Shown in pieces: positions 44,390 to 53,302 of a stretch of 64,000 bases of DNA. Numbering within the stretch: the first letter of the stretch is position 1; each line of letters opens with the position of its first letter. This DNA comes from Chryseobacterium sp. ISL-80. GTDB lineage: Bacteria; Bacillota; Bacilli; Bacillales; Cytobacillaceae. Made by a program: the position numbers and the translations under genes. The DNA is taken from positions 48,706 to 112,705 of the forward strand of contig JAGGQZ010000024.1 in assembly GCA_018613055.1 (NCBI GenBank), in the 5' to 3' direction. The notes beneath the pieces were generated by a model. It was not told where the DNA came from. It ran no database searches and saw only the letters and a program-made list of their open reading frames with translations.

Positions 44390-44935
44390 ATCAGGTTCTG
44401 AATTTGACAGCTTGTACCGCATTTGCTTTGTACCTGTCAAAATAACCGCAGGTTCTTGACAGCTTTCACTGTCAACACCTCTAACCTGTCAAAATTACGA
44501 GGCTTTCTTGACAGCTTTTACTGCTAACACCCGTAACCTGTCACAATAACCGCACTTTTTTGACAGCTTTTACTGCTAACACCCCCAACTTGTCAAAATA
44601 ACGGCACTTTCTTGACAGCTTTTACTGCTAACACCCGTAACCTGTCAAAATAACGGTGCTTTCTTGACAACTTATACTGCTATCACCTCTAACTTGTCAA
44701 AATAACGGTACTTTCTTGACAGCTTTTACTGCTAACACCCCCAAGCTGTCAAAATAACGCCACTTTCTTGACAGCTTTTACTCACAACACCTCCAACCTG
44801 TCAAAATAACAGCTGGTTCTTGACAGCTTTTACTGCTAACACCCGTAACCTGTCAAAATAACAGCACTTTCCTGACAGCATTCCCTCCCAGCACCCGTAA
44901 CCTGTCAAAATAACGACACTCCTTCCCCCCCAAAC
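44390..44935. repeat. Tandem array 3: 10 units, exact 52-bp period, related to array 2
   Basis: GACAG (or GACAA) starts at 44406, 44458, 44510, 44562, 44614, 44666, 44718, 44770, 44822 and 44874: every interval 52 bp. Units share CTGTCAAAATAAC, a variable GGCAC-like loop, TTTCTTGACAG and CTTTTACTGCTAACACC. The CTGTCAA-N15-TTGACAG hairpin equals that of array 2, but the linker differs. Here the array is in a divergent gap (thioredoxin leftward, yvgN rightward). Confidence 0.96.
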
Positions 44936-45019
44936 AGTCCCTTCAATTCCAATTACTTTTTAGATATCCCTAAATGTGAGAAAATAGAAAAGTATTAATT
45001 TGAAGAGGAGGCGCATGGG

Positions 45020-45850
45020 ATGCCAAAAAATCTCCAGGATACAACTACATTACATAACGGAGTCAAGATGCCTTGGTTTGGTCTTGGCGTGTTCAAGGTG
45101 AAGGAAGGTTCAGAAGTTGTTGAGTCTGTAAAAGCTGCCCTTAAGAATGGGTATAAAAGCATCGATACAGCTGCGGTCTATAAGAATGAGGAAGGCGTAG
45201 GACAGGCGCTTAAAGAAGCTGATGTTTCTCGTGAGGAGTTGTTTATCACGACAAAGGTGTGGAATTCGGATCAGGGTTATGAATCCACTCTTCAAGCTTT
45301 TGAGACAAGCATGGAGAAGCTGGGCCTTGATTATCTTGATCTTTACCTGATTCACTGGCCGGTTGCGGGAAAATATAAGGAAACATGGAAAGCTCTTGAA
45401 AAGCTATATAAAGACGGCCGGGTCCGCGCGATTGGTGTCAGTAACTTCCACGTCCACCATCTTAAAGATTTGATGGCGGATGCAGAAATCAAGCCAATGG
45501 TTAACCAGGTTGAATACCATCCACATCTGGCCCAGACTGAGCTGCTGGAATTCTGTAAAGCCGAAGGGATCCAAATGGAAGCATGGTCTCCATTGAAACA
45601 GGGTGAACTTTTGTCTGAGCCGACGATTGTCGAGATTGCCGAAAAGCATGGGAAGTCACCAGCTCAGATTATCCTTCGCTGGGATTTGCAAAATGGCGTT
45701 GTGACAATTCCAAAATCCATCAAGGAGCATCGCATTATTGAAAATGCTGATATCTTTGATTTTGAACTTTCCACCGATGACATGGACCGTCTGAACAGCC
45801 TGAACAAAAACGAACGTGTTGGACCGGATCCGGATAATTTCGATTTTTAA
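45020..45850 (+). CDS. yvgN: Glyoxal/methylglyoxal reductase, aldo/keto reductase (YvgN)
   Basis: 276 residues. Close to B. subtilis YvgN along its length (KMPWFGLGVFKV, SIDTAAVYKNEEGVG, LDYLDLYLIHWPV, VVTIPKSIKEHRIIENADIFDFELS). Catalytic Asp, Tyr, Lys and His are all present. It reduces glyoxal and methylglyoxal with NADPH in the cytoplasm. ATG 45020 follows GAAGAGGAGGCGCATGGG. A second, more distant paralogue lies at 20.5 kb. Confidence 0.94.
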   Translation: MPKNLQDTTTLHNGVKMPWFGLGVFKVKEGSEVVESVKAALKNGYKSIDTAAVYKNEEGVGQALKEADVSREELFITTKVWNSDQGYESTLQAFETSMEKLGLDYLDLYLIHWPVAGKYKETWKALEKLYKDGRVRAIGVSNFHVHHLKDLMADAEIKPMVNQVEYHPHLAQTELLEFCKAEGIQMEAWSPLKQGELLSEPTIVEIAEKHGKSPAQIILRWDLQNGVVTIPKSIKEHRIIENADIFDFELSTDDMDRLNSLNKNERVGPDPDNFDF

Positions 45851-45865
45851 GTACAAATCTAGAAG

Positions 45866-45900
45866 TGAGGCGCAGAATTAGTTTTCTGCGTCTTTTTTTT
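45866..45900 (+). terminator. Terminator of yvgN
   Basis: GGCGCAGAA-TTAG-TTTTCTGCGTC followed by eight T. Confidence 0.88.
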
Positions 45901-46019
45901 CGACAAAATTTAAGACTAAATAATTATACCTAAACTTAATATCTGGTGCTAAAAATCACTTCTTTTTATAATCCAACATGTTAAACTGCAAAGGAATAAA
46001 GTCAGAAAGGGGTATTAGC

Positions 46020-46988
46020 ATGAATTTTCCAGAGCTTAAACTTGGCCACATGGTTACAAGTGTTCCAATCATGCAAGGAGGAATGGGGGTAGGAATCTCA
46101 CTGAGCGGGTTAGCCTCAGCGGTAGCAAACGCAGGAGGTATAGGCATCATTTCCGGAACAGGGATATCGACCGAGGAATTACGGTTACATATCAGGAAGG
46201 CCAGAGAGTTAACACAGGGAAAGGGATACATTGGCGTAAATGTATTGTTTGCTATGAATGACTTTGCTGAAAAAATGAAAGCTGCTTTAGCTGAAAAAGT
46301 GGATTTCATCATTTCTGGAGCAGGGATCTCAAGGGATATGTATTCCTGGGGCAAACAAGCTGGCATCCCTGTCATTTCAATCGTCTCCTCTGCGAAGCTG
46401 GCAAAAATTTCGGAACGTTTGGGTGCTGCTGCAGTTGTGGTAGAGGGTTTTGAAGCAGGCGGTCATCTTGGAACAGATAAGCCGTTATTTGATATACTTC
46501 CCGAGATTGTTGAGTCTGTGTCGATCCCAGTAATTGCTGCGGGAGGAATTATGACAGGTGCCGATATCGCCAGGGCATTATCACTTGGAGCCTCCGGTGT
46601 GCAAATGGGCACAAGGTTTGTGGCAAGCGAGGAATGTGATGCTCCGCAAAGCTTCAAGGAAAAGTATGTCTCCGCTGCAGAAGAGGACTTACAGCTGGTA
46701 AAAACAACTGTAGGATTACATGGACGGGCAATTGCAAACCATTTTACGAGACTAATTACAACTTCAGATAAACTGAGAATCAAAAAATGCCGTGATTGCC
46801 TGAAAAATTGCTCCTATCAATTTTGCACACTCGACTCGCTGCTTACCTCTGTTGCAGGCGATGTAGAGAATGGCCTTGTATTTGCAGGGGCCAGGGTGGG
46901 TGAAATAAAAGAAATCCTTCCAGTCCGGAAAATCATTGAAAATTTAAGGGTAGAATACCAAGCAGCAGCTAAAAGCTTTGCATTGTAA
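46020..46988 (+). CDS. Nitronate monooxygenase / FMN oxidoreductase with Cys-rich insertion
   Basis: 322 residues, TIM barrel. PIMQGGMGVGISLSGLASAVANAGGIGIIS, VVEGFEAGGHLG (catalytic His region) and VIAAGGIMTGADIARALSLGASGVQMGTRF bind FMN. After the barrel comes CRDCLKNCSYQFC, four Cys in 13 residues, absent from classical 2-nitropropane dioxygenases; an Fe-S or zinc site is possible. ATG 46020 follows GAAAGGGGTATTAGC. It may detoxify propionate-3-nitronate or act as an enoyl reductase-like flavoprotein. Confidence 0.88.
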   Translation: MNFPELKLGHMVTSVPIMQGGMGVGISLSGLASAVANAGGIGIISGTGISTEELRLHIRKARELTQGKGYIGVNVLFAMNDFAEKMKAALAEKVDFIISGAGISRDMYSWGKQAGIPVISIVSSAKLAKISERLGAAAVVVEGFEAGGHLGTDKPLFDILPEIVESVSIPVIAAGGIMTGADIARALSLGASGVQMGTRFVASEECDAPQSFKEKYVSAAEEDLQLVKTTVGLHGRAIANHFTRLITTSDKLRIKKCRDCLKNCSYQFCTLDSLLTSVAGDVENGLVFAGARVGEIKEILPVRKIIENLRVEYQAAAKSFAL

Positions 46989-47055
46989 AGACTGTTCTTT
47001 CATCAGGTTCTGCTTGCCACATCAACCGGAGCCTGTTGTTCCGGAGACAGCCATT

Positions 47056-47093
47056 CATAAAAACAGACAACCAGGATAGAGGTTGTCTGTTTT
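47056..47093. terminator. Bidirectional terminator between convergent genes
   Basis: AAAACAGACAACC-loop-GGTTGTCTGTTTT. Confidence 0.88.
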
Positions 47094-47095
47094 GC

Positions 47096-47851
47096 TTACA
47101 GTGTTATGAAGAATTCCTGGTTTGTCCGTTGGTCTTCTGTGAAAACCCGTTCGTTAAAATAGATCTCTTTGTCATTCATTAAAATGACAGTCGAGCTTCT
47201 TGTTCCGTATCCTTCACTTTTAATGAACATCGGTGACAGCAAACGTTCCCATTCGAGAGAAACTCCGGTTGAAGGCAGGTTATGGTCAGGGGCAGGATCT
47301 GCATTTTCCAAATGACTAAACAAACGTTCTGCCAAGTCTGGGGAGTTTTCAGAAATGATTTTCTCCAATCCTTCTTTGCCTTTTTCCACTTTCGGCCAAT
47401 CTGTGTTGAGCAGATGGTTGCTTACTCCATGGATGCCTGGCTCTATTTTCACAGGGTGATTTCCACGGTTCGAATAATAATAGAGTTCCTCATGGTCACC
47501 GGCCAGAAGATTATATCCCGGATATTCGAGACGCCGTTCTGCCATTTTCTGCAGATAGGTTTCAGGATGATTCGAACCCTTCAGATAATCAGCCACAAGC
47601 TCCCCGCGGGTTCTTTTTCCAGCAGTCTGTTCACTTGGGTCCCGGTAATTAGTCAAGGCGGCAAATTTTCCTGAAGTGGTCACTCCCATCCAGGTACCCA
47701 TTTTTTCAAGGTCACGCCCGGCAAGCAGCTCCGGGACATCCTCCCAAAAAGCCGCTGGGGCAGTGGCACGGTTGTATGCTTCATCCCTGTTTGCAGCGAT
47801 AATCAGCTTATATTTTGGATGTGCTTTATAGGCAAATAAAATTAAACACAT
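47096..47851 (-). CDS. NRDE (TANGO2-type) family protein
   Basis: 251 residues. Begins MCLILFAYKAHPKYKLIIAANRDEAYNR, containing the NRDE motif behind the family name, with an N-terminal Cys2 that in related Ntn-hydrolase-like folds could be the nucleophile. GTWMGVTTSGKFAALTNYRDP and GYGTRSSTVILM are further matches. Function in bacteria unknown; the human homologue TANGO2 affects lipid and heme handling. Confidence 0.9.
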   Translation of the reverse strand: MCLILFAYKAHPKYKLIIAANRDEAYNRATAPAAFWEDVPELLAGRDLEKMGTWMGVTTSGKFAALTNYRDPSEQTAGKRTRGELVADYLKGSNHPETYLQKMAERRLEYPGYNLLAGDHEELYYYSNRGNHPVKIEPGIHGVSNHLLNTDWPKVEKGKEGLEKIISENSPDLAERLFSHLENADPAPDHNLPSTGVSLEWERLLSPMFIKSEGYGTRSSTVILMNDKEIYFNERVFTEDQRTNQEFFITL

Positions 47852-47899
47852 TCATCATCACAGCTTTCCGTTCGGTTTTCTTCTATTATAACTCAAAGC

Positions 47900-47932
47900 A
47901 AAAAAAGAGAAGGACCAGGTCCCTCTCTTTTC
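47900..47932 (-). terminator. Terminator of nupC
   Basis: AAAGAGA-GGACC-AGGTCC-TCTCTTT hairpin with T run on the minus strand. Confidence 0.82.
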
Positions 47933-47941
47933 AGTCATTTA

Positions 47942-49156
47942 TTATAACAACATACCTGCCATTGCTGCACTCAATAATGACGCAAGCATACCAGCAATGA
48001 TTGATCGTACACCCATTTTCGCGATGTCAGCACGGCGATTTGGGGCAAGGCTTCCAAGTCCGCCAAGCAGGATTCCCATAGAAGATACGTTTGCGAATCC
48101 ACATAGCGCGAAACTGATGATTGCTACTGTTTTAGCAGATAATTGATCGATTTGCGGCGCAAATGATGAATAAGCTACAAATTCATTCAAGATTAATTTT
48201 TGTCCAATGAATCCGCCAGCTTTAACTGCTTCATCCCAAGGAACACCAATAGCGAAAGCAAGCGGAGCAAATACATATCCAAGGATCGTTTCAAGTGTTA
48301 GATTATCAGCACCGAAGAATCCTCCGAAGAATCCAATAATACCGTTGATTAATGCAATCAATGCGATGAACGCAAGCAACATTGCACCGATATTCAAAGC
48401 TAATTGAAGACCTGTACTCGCACCTCTGGCCGCGGCATCGATTACGTTCGCTGATTCTGTGTCTTTTTCCATCCTCAGCTCATCCGATGTTTCAGATTTC
48501 TCTGTTTCCGGAATCATGATTTTAGCCAGTACCAAACCTGCCGGAGCAGCCATGAAACTTGCTGCAAGCAAGTATTCCAAAGGAACACCCAATAAAGAAT
48601 AACCAATTAAAACAGAGCCCGCAACGGAAGCTAGTCCACCTACCATTACTGCAAAAAGTTCAGATTGAGTCATTTTAGCAATATACGGCTTAATGACAAG
48701 TGGTGCCTCAGTCTGTCCAACAAAAATGTTTGCTGCTGCTGAAAGTGATTCAGCTTTGCTTGTTCCCAGTAATTTAGAAAGTCCTCCGCCCAGGAACTTG
48801 ATGATGAATTGCATGATTCCCAGATAGTAAAGAACAGAAATCAAAGAAGAGAAGAAAATAACGACTGTTAATACTTGAAAAGCGAATACAAAGCCAATAT
48901 TTTCAGCCTGGAACAATCCGCCGAACAGGAACTGCACACCAGCGTCTGTATAGTTTACGATTTCATTGACACCAAGTGAGAGTTTTTTCAATAATAGCTT
49001 TCCTGTTTCCCACTTCAGTACAGCGAAAGCGAAGATGAATTGGATTGCCAATCCACCAAGGATGGTGCGCAAATTGATGGATTTCTTGTTATTTGAGAAA
49101 ATGAATGCAATTCCCAGAACAACTGCTATTCCCATCAGACCCCATAAGATATTCAT
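47942..49156 (-). CDS. nupC: Concentrative nucleoside transporter (NupC)
   Basis: 404 residues, about ten helices. GQTEAPLVIKPYIAKMTQSELFAVMVGGLASVAGSVLIGY and ELVAYSS-like NEFVAYSSF, with FALCGFANVSSMGILLGGLGSLAP, are the CNT-family substrate-site motifs. It imports nucleosides with protons or sodium. A perfect cre box lies 28 bp upstream of the start, and the deoR regulator gene is the upstream neighbour in the same direction, so control by CcpA and DeoR is expected. Confidence 0.95.
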   Translation of the reverse strand: MNILWGLMGIAVVLGIAFIFSNNKKSINLRTILGGLAIQFIFAFAVLKWETGKLLLKKLSLGVNEIVNYTDAGVQFLFGGLFQAENIGFVFAFQVLTVVIFFSSLISVLYYLGIMQFIIKFLGGGLSKLLGTSKAESLSAAANIFVGQTEAPLVIKPYIAKMTQSELFAVMVGGLASVAGSVLIGYSLLGVPLEYLLAASFMAAPAGLVLAKIMIPETEKSETSDELRMEKDTESANVIDAAARGASTGLQLALNIGAMLLAFIALIALINGIIGFFGGFFGADNLTLETILGYVFAPLAFAIGVPWDEAVKAGGFIGQKLILNEFVAYSSFAPQIDQLSAKTVAIISFALCGFANVSSMGILLGGLGSLAPNRRADIAKMGVRSIIAGMLASLLSAAMAGMLL

Positions 49157-49183
49157 TGTGACCCACCTCTTGTTGTGTTATTT

Positions 49184-49197
49184 TGTTACCGTTTACA
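49184..49197 (-). promoter_or_regulatory. cre box upstream of nupC
   Basis: Minus strand TGTAAACGGTAACA agrees with TGWNANCGNTNWCA at all defined positions. A second partial site (TGTAAACGTTTTAG) follows at 49219-49232. Confidence 0.78.
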
Positions 49198-49343
49198 AAT
49201 AATTCGAAAAAAATTTCACTAAAACGTTTACAATTGTTTAACTCAGACTTTCTATAGCAAATATATCAGAACTAAAGAACTTTTGTAAATACGTTTTTGA
49301 ACAAATGTAAAATGAAAATAATCCCTTTTCATTTTTTCGACAA

Positions 49344-49382
49344 AAATACCCGCAAGGCTGAAAACCTACCGGGTATTTGTTT
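49344..49382 (-). terminator. Terminator of deoR
   Basis: AAATACCCG-long loop-CGGGTATTT with T-rich tail on the minus strand. Confidence 0.8.
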
Positions 49383-49423
49383 GTTCCTTATGGCTTTTCT
49401 CAATAAATACAACGTTTAAACTT

Positions 49424-50362
49424 TTACTTATCCAATAGGAACTTCGCTGTGAACTGGTCTGTTACGAGCACATTTGTATAATTCCCTTTTAAAGCACCAT
49501 AAATACCCTCTATTTTATGAGCTCCGCCTGCCACTAAAATAGAATACTTTTTCTTCTTTAATTCTTCCAGCTCGATCCCCAATGTTCGCGCGTTGAGATT
49601 TTCGTTGCAAACCTTTCCGTCCTTGTCGAAGAATCGGGAACAAATATCCCCTACGGCCTTCGAATAGATGACTTGCAGGTCTTCTTCTGTAAAATAGCCT
49701 AACTGGAACAATAGTGATTCAGATTTGATCGGCCCGATTGTATAGACAGCGATGTTGGATTGCTTCCCCATTTCGAGGATTTTTTTGATATGCCTGTCCG
49801 CCTCCATTGCCTGCTTCACCACGACATGGTCGACGATTGCCGGAAGCGGCAGGTGATGCGGTGCACTGTTGAAAGCCTTGCCGAACAAATACAGGATTTC
49901 ATTTGCATACGTATTTGTTTCAGAATGGCTGACTCCGCCTTTCAGCTGGACTACCTTGACATTCTTGCACGGCTTTTGTTTCAGTTCCAGTGCCACGTGA
50001 TACAGCGTCGTTCCCCACGTAACACCGATGATATCATCATGCTCGACCACTTCATTCAGAAAGGATGCTGCTTTCTCTCCAAGATAGGTTTTGATGACAC
50101 TGTCCTCATATTGCGGAATATGGGTAACAATCGCCTTCTTGAGCCCAAACTTCTGTTCAAGCTTCAATGACAGATTTTCTACATCTTCAGTCGGATCCAT
50201 GATCTTGATATCGACAATGCCCTCCTGCTTCGCTATCTGAAGGAACCTCGACACTGTCGGCCGTGATACTCCCAACTCTTTCGCAATATCATTCTGGTTA
50301 TAATCCAGAAGGTAATATAGTTTTGCTGCCTCGATTATCTTCAGTAATTTTTCTTTTTCCAT
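49424..50362 (-). CDS. deoR: SorC/DeoR-family deoxyribonucleoside regulator (DeoR)
   Basis: 312 residues. N-terminal helix-turn-helix YNQNDIAKELGVSRPTVSRFLQIAK (about 20-45), then a sugar-binding domain with GVTWGTTLYHVA, QLKGGV and DGKVCNENLNARTLGI. The pattern matches B. subtilis DeoR, which binds deoxyribose-5-phosphate and represses dra-nupC-pdp. Start 50360-50362 with AAAGGTGATCAGG upstream. Adjacent nupC supports this. A GAACA-AAA-TGTTC palindrome upstream may be autoregulatory. Confidence 0.9.
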   Translation of the reverse strand: MEKEKLLKIIEAAKLYYLLDYNQNDIAKELGVSRPTVSRFLQIAKQEGIVDIKIMDPTEDVENLSLKLEQKFGLKKAIVTHIPQYEDSVIKTYLGEKAASFLNEVVEHDDIIGVTWGTTLYHVALELKQKPCKNVKVVQLKGGVSHSETNTYANEILYLFGKAFNSAPHHLPLPAIVDHVVVKQAMEADRHIKKILEMGKQSNIAVYTIGPIKSESLLFQLGYFTEEDLQVIYSKAVGDICSRFFDKDGKVCNENLNARTLGIELEELKKKKYSILVAGGAHKIEGIYGALKGNYTNVLVTDQFTAKFLLDK

Positions 50363-50445
50363 CCTGATCACCTTTGGAAATGACATAAATTCAATACCTT
50401 CATTTTAGCAAAAAAACCAAATGAAAACATTTACAATTTTAAAAA

Positions 50446-50458
50446 GAACAAAATGTTC
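50446..50458. promoter_or_regulatory. Palindrome upstream of deoR, candidate operator
   Basis: GAACA-AAA-TGTTC, perfect 5-bp arms. A related TGAACAAATGT occurs at 49298-49308, upstream of nupC, which supports a shared site for DeoR. Confidence 0.5.
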
Positions 50459-50526
50459 ATAAATCTCCATATCTTTACATATGATTATCTTTTTTGAACA
50501 TTTTAATCAATTAACGCTATTGAAAC

Positions 50527-50570
50527 ACAAAAAAGGCATCCTTCTCATATTGGAAGGATACCTTTTTAAA
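50527..50570 (-). terminator. Terminator of the BCCT carrier gene
   Basis: AAAAAGG-ATCCTTC-loop-GGAAGGAT-CCTTTTT stem, T-rich on both sides. Confidence 0.85.
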
Positions 50571-50610
50571 ATTGATTTTCCTATTCTATCGTGCCAAGAG
50601 TCTTGATCAA

Positions 50611-52128
50611 TTACTGTTTTCGCTTCGGTATTTTCCCGATTCCAAGCTCTCTTGCCTCTTTACTTAATGCTTTGATTAAGCTGAAGGCCATCATTGCCAT
50701 GATGACAGAGAATGGCAACGCAGCGACAATCATTGTATTCTGCAGTGCCTGCAACCCGCCAGAGTACAGCAGTACCAGGGAAATGGCCGCAAGCATGATT
50801 CCCCATGTGAATTTAATCCGATTGCCTGGTGTCAGTGACCCGTTCGTCGTCATCATGCCTAAAACGAATGTCCCTGAATCCGCTGAAGTGATGAAGAACG
50901 TTCCGATGAGGATCATTGCCAGAATAGACATCAATGAACTCATTGGATAATTTGCGAATACGCCAAATAGTGCTTCTTCAGTCGCCAGCTCGGAAATTTT
51001 TGCAATTCCCTCATGTTCTAGGGTAATCGCAGCCCCTCCAAATGCCGAAAACCACAAAAAGCCGATCAGGGATGGTACAAGAAGGACACCGAACACAAAC
51101 TCCCTTATCGTACGGCCTTTAGAAACTCGAGCTATAAAAATCCCTACAAATGGTGCCCATGCAATCCACCAAGCCCAATAGAATATGGTCCAGCCGTTTA
51201 TCCATGAACGCACATCTTCATTAAGCGGCGAAATACGGAAGCTCATTGAAGGAAGGTTCTGAAGATATGTACCAATAGTATTGGTGAATAAATTAAGGAT
51301 AAATTGCGTTGGTCCAAGAATCAGCATGGCTAACAGCAATAGACCTGCCAAAAGCATATTAACATTGCTTAGGATCTTAATCCCTTTTCCTAATCCTGAC
51401 CATGCTGAAATCATAAATAAAACTGTGACGATCAGGACTATTAGTAATTGAGTCAAGAAACTAGTAGGAATTCCAAACAGGTAAGAAAGTCCCCCGTTAA
51501 TTTGTACAGCTCCAAATCCTAAAGTTGTTGCTACACCGATTACCGTCGCTACAACGGAAATAACATCGACTACTTTTCCTGCGACTCCTTCAGTCCGGTC
51601 ACCTAAAATCGGTCCGAGCGTGGCACTGATCAGTCCAGGTTTTCCATGGCGGAAATTGAAATAAGCAAGAACTAAAGCGACAATTCCATAAATGGCCCAG
51701 GCATGGATCCCCCAATGGAAAAAGGTGAATCTCATTGAATCTCGGATTGCCTGATTGGACCCTGGTTCAGACCCGGTCGGTGTAGATACCATAAAGTGGC
51801 TGATTGGTTCAGCCGTTCCCCAGAAAACCAGCCCGATCCCCATCCCGGCACTGAACAGCATTGCATACCAAGTCGGCGTCGAGAACTCTGGACGGTCATC
51901 CTGTCTGCCTAATCTGATTTTCCCCAATGGACTGATGAGGAAATAGAGACAAACAATAACGATCAAAGATACAAGGATTAAATAATACCAACCCAAAGAA
52001 TCAGTGATGAAAGCCTGTATATTGGCTGTGAGTGATTCAAGCTTATCTGGTACGAACACACCGAACAGGACCATCAGAAGCAAAATCCCGGTCGATATGA
52101 AAAAAACAGATGAATCCTTTTTCATCAT
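50611..52128 (-). CDS. opuD: BCCT-family glycine betaine transporter (OpuD-like)
   Basis: 505 residues, 12 membrane helices. GMGIGLVFWGTAEP (Gly-rich substrate helix) and the tryptophan box FYWAWWIAWAPFVGIFIARVSKG are diagnostic of the betaine-choline-carnitine family. The GMGIG form is the sodium-coupled betaine type. C-terminal tail is short and basic (KIPKRKQ). It imports the compatible solute glycine betaine in osmotic stress. Start preceded by AAGGGAGTTTT. Monocistronic. Confidence 0.93.
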   Translation of the reverse strand: MMKKDSSVFFISTGILLLMVLFGVFVPDKLESLTANIQAFITDSLGWYYLILVSLIVIVCLYFLISPLGKIRLGRQDDRPEFSTPTWYAMLFSAGMGIGLVFWGTAEPISHFMVSTPTGSEPGSNQAIRDSMRFTFFHWGIHAWAIYGIVALVLAYFNFRHGKPGLISATLGPILGDRTEGVAGKVVDVISVVATVIGVATTLGFGAVQINGGLSYLFGIPTSFLTQLLIVLIVTVLFMISAWSGLGKGIKILSNVNMLLAGLLLLAMLILGPTQFILNLFTNTIGTYLQNLPSMSFRISPLNEDVRSWINGWTIFYWAWWIAWAPFVGIFIARVSKGRTIREFVFGVLLVPSLIGFLWFSAFGGAAITLEHEGIAKISELATEEALFGVFANYPMSSLMSILAMILIGTFFITSADSGTFVLGMMTTNGSLTPGNRIKFTWGIMLAAISLVLLYSGGLQALQNTMIVAALPFSVIMAMMAFSLIKALSKEARELGIGKIPKRKQ

Positions 52129-52445
52129 AAAACTCCCTTCTTTAAAATGACACCTTAATACCCTAACATATTTTAATGCTATTTAAAAAAGATTGACTCA
52201 TAACAGAGTTAGTATGCCCTGGCACATCCAATAAAATGTAGACTAATAAGACCTTTTTAAAAGTCTTTTAAATTCCTTTTATGTATTTCCAATTTCACCT
52301 GTCTGAAAACAGAAATTTTTATTTCTTTCTGAAGCAACATTTTTATATTTCCCATCCATTATCCAATTAACAATCTATTAGTCTATTGAATCAATGTCGA
52401 AACTTGTATAAGATTGATATAGAGATGTTGTAAGGAGACGATATT
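52129..52445. other. A+T-rich divergent promoter region
   Basis: Between the betaine carrier and the C39 peptidase gene. No gene, known riboswitch or clear sigma-B promoter was found; it is rich in A/T tracts. Confidence 0.4.
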
Positions 52446-53246
52446 TTGAATAAAAAAATTTTTTTCAGGACATTATCAATAGGAGCCATTTTCCTTGTCA
52501 CTTTCCTTGGTGCCGAGAAAATACGATCGGTTGAAAACCCTACAGCAGAGGCCAGAGCTGAAGAAGCACCCAAAATTACCAGGACGAAAGCTCATCTTGT
52601 GAATAAGAATATTGAAGACAAAAATCTTCTTAAAGATTTTACGAATAGGGAAAAGAAAATAATCATCGACGGGGTTCCACATGTCAGCCAGCTCCCCGAA
52701 TTGCAGCGAGGGTGTGAAGTAACCAGTCTGTCCATGCTGCTGCAATACGAAGGGATTGCAGCGGATAAGATGACTTTAGCAAAAAAAATACATAAAATTC
52801 CATTTCGCGACGCGAATTACGTCAGAAGCAACCCTTATGATGGATTTGTTGGCGATATCTATACATTCAGCAAATCTGGTTACGGTGTATATCATGGACC
52901 AGTCGCCAACCTTGCAGAAAATTTCCTTCCTGGCAAGGTCAAGGATGTCACTGGACAGCCCTTTAAGGCAGTAACTGACCTGCTTGACAGCGGTTCGCCG
53001 GTCTGGGTGATTATCAATTCGACGTTTGCTCCACTGCCAGAATCCGAGTTCACTACGTGGAAAACCAATACCGGGGATGTCAAGATCACGTACAGAGAAC
53101 ACAGTGTATTAATCGTCGGCTATGATGAAAATTACTTATACATCAACGATCCACTTGATATTTCGGGTTATAAGCCTGTTTCACGCAAAGCATTTGAACA
53201 AGCCTGGATTCAAATGGGCAGCCAGGCAATAGGCATTCAAAAGTAG
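52446..53246 (+). CDS. Secreted C39-like cysteine peptidase (YvpB type)
   Basis: 266 residues. N-terminal signal/anchor (FRTLSIGAIFLVTFLGAEKI). The peptidase domain begins at about residue 75 (IDGVPHVSQLPELQRGCEVTSLSMLL), with catalytic Cys in RGCEVTS, His in YREHSVLIVGYDE and Asp in INDPLD. C39_2 family enzymes are extracytoplasmic; targets are unknown. TTG start at 52446 after AAGGAGACGATATT. Confidence 0.88.
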   Translation: MNKKIFFRTLSIGAIFLVTFLGAEKIRSVENPTAEARAEEAPKITRTKAHLVNKNIEDKNLLKDFTNREKKIIIDGVPHVSQLPELQRGCEVTSLSMLLQYEGIAADKMTLAKKIHKIPFRDANYVRSNPYDGFVGDIYTFSKSGYGVYHGPVANLAENFLPGKVKDVTGQPFKAVTDLLDSGSPVWVIINSTFAPLPESEFTTWKTNTGDVKITYREHSVLIVGYDENYLYINDPLDISGYKPVSRKAFEQAWIQMGSQAIGIQK

Positions 53247-53261
53247 CAGTTTAAGAGGATA

Positions 53262-53298
53262 ATAGGAAAAATCGGCAGGGATTCTACCCTGCCGATTT
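53262..53298. terminator. Bidirectional terminator C39 gene / yhbH
   Basis: AAAATCGGCAGGG-ATTCTA-CCCTGCCGATTTTTG. Confidence 0.9.
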
Positions 53299-53302
53299 TT
53301 GT

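Noticed and set aside
26350..44935. Arrays 2 and 3 as CRISPR
   Set aside because: The whole 52-bp unit is similar between copies; there are no unique spacers bounded by invariant repeats, no leader and no cas genes in the window.
26350..44935. TTGACA in each array unit as a chain of sigma-A promoters
   Set aside because: No TATAAT-like hexamer occurs 16-18 bp downstream in the units, so they do not look like working promoters.
20516..45850. The two aldo/keto reductases as a recent duplication
   Set aside because: They differ throughout, including the N-terminus and substrate loops; they are old paralogues with separate regulation.
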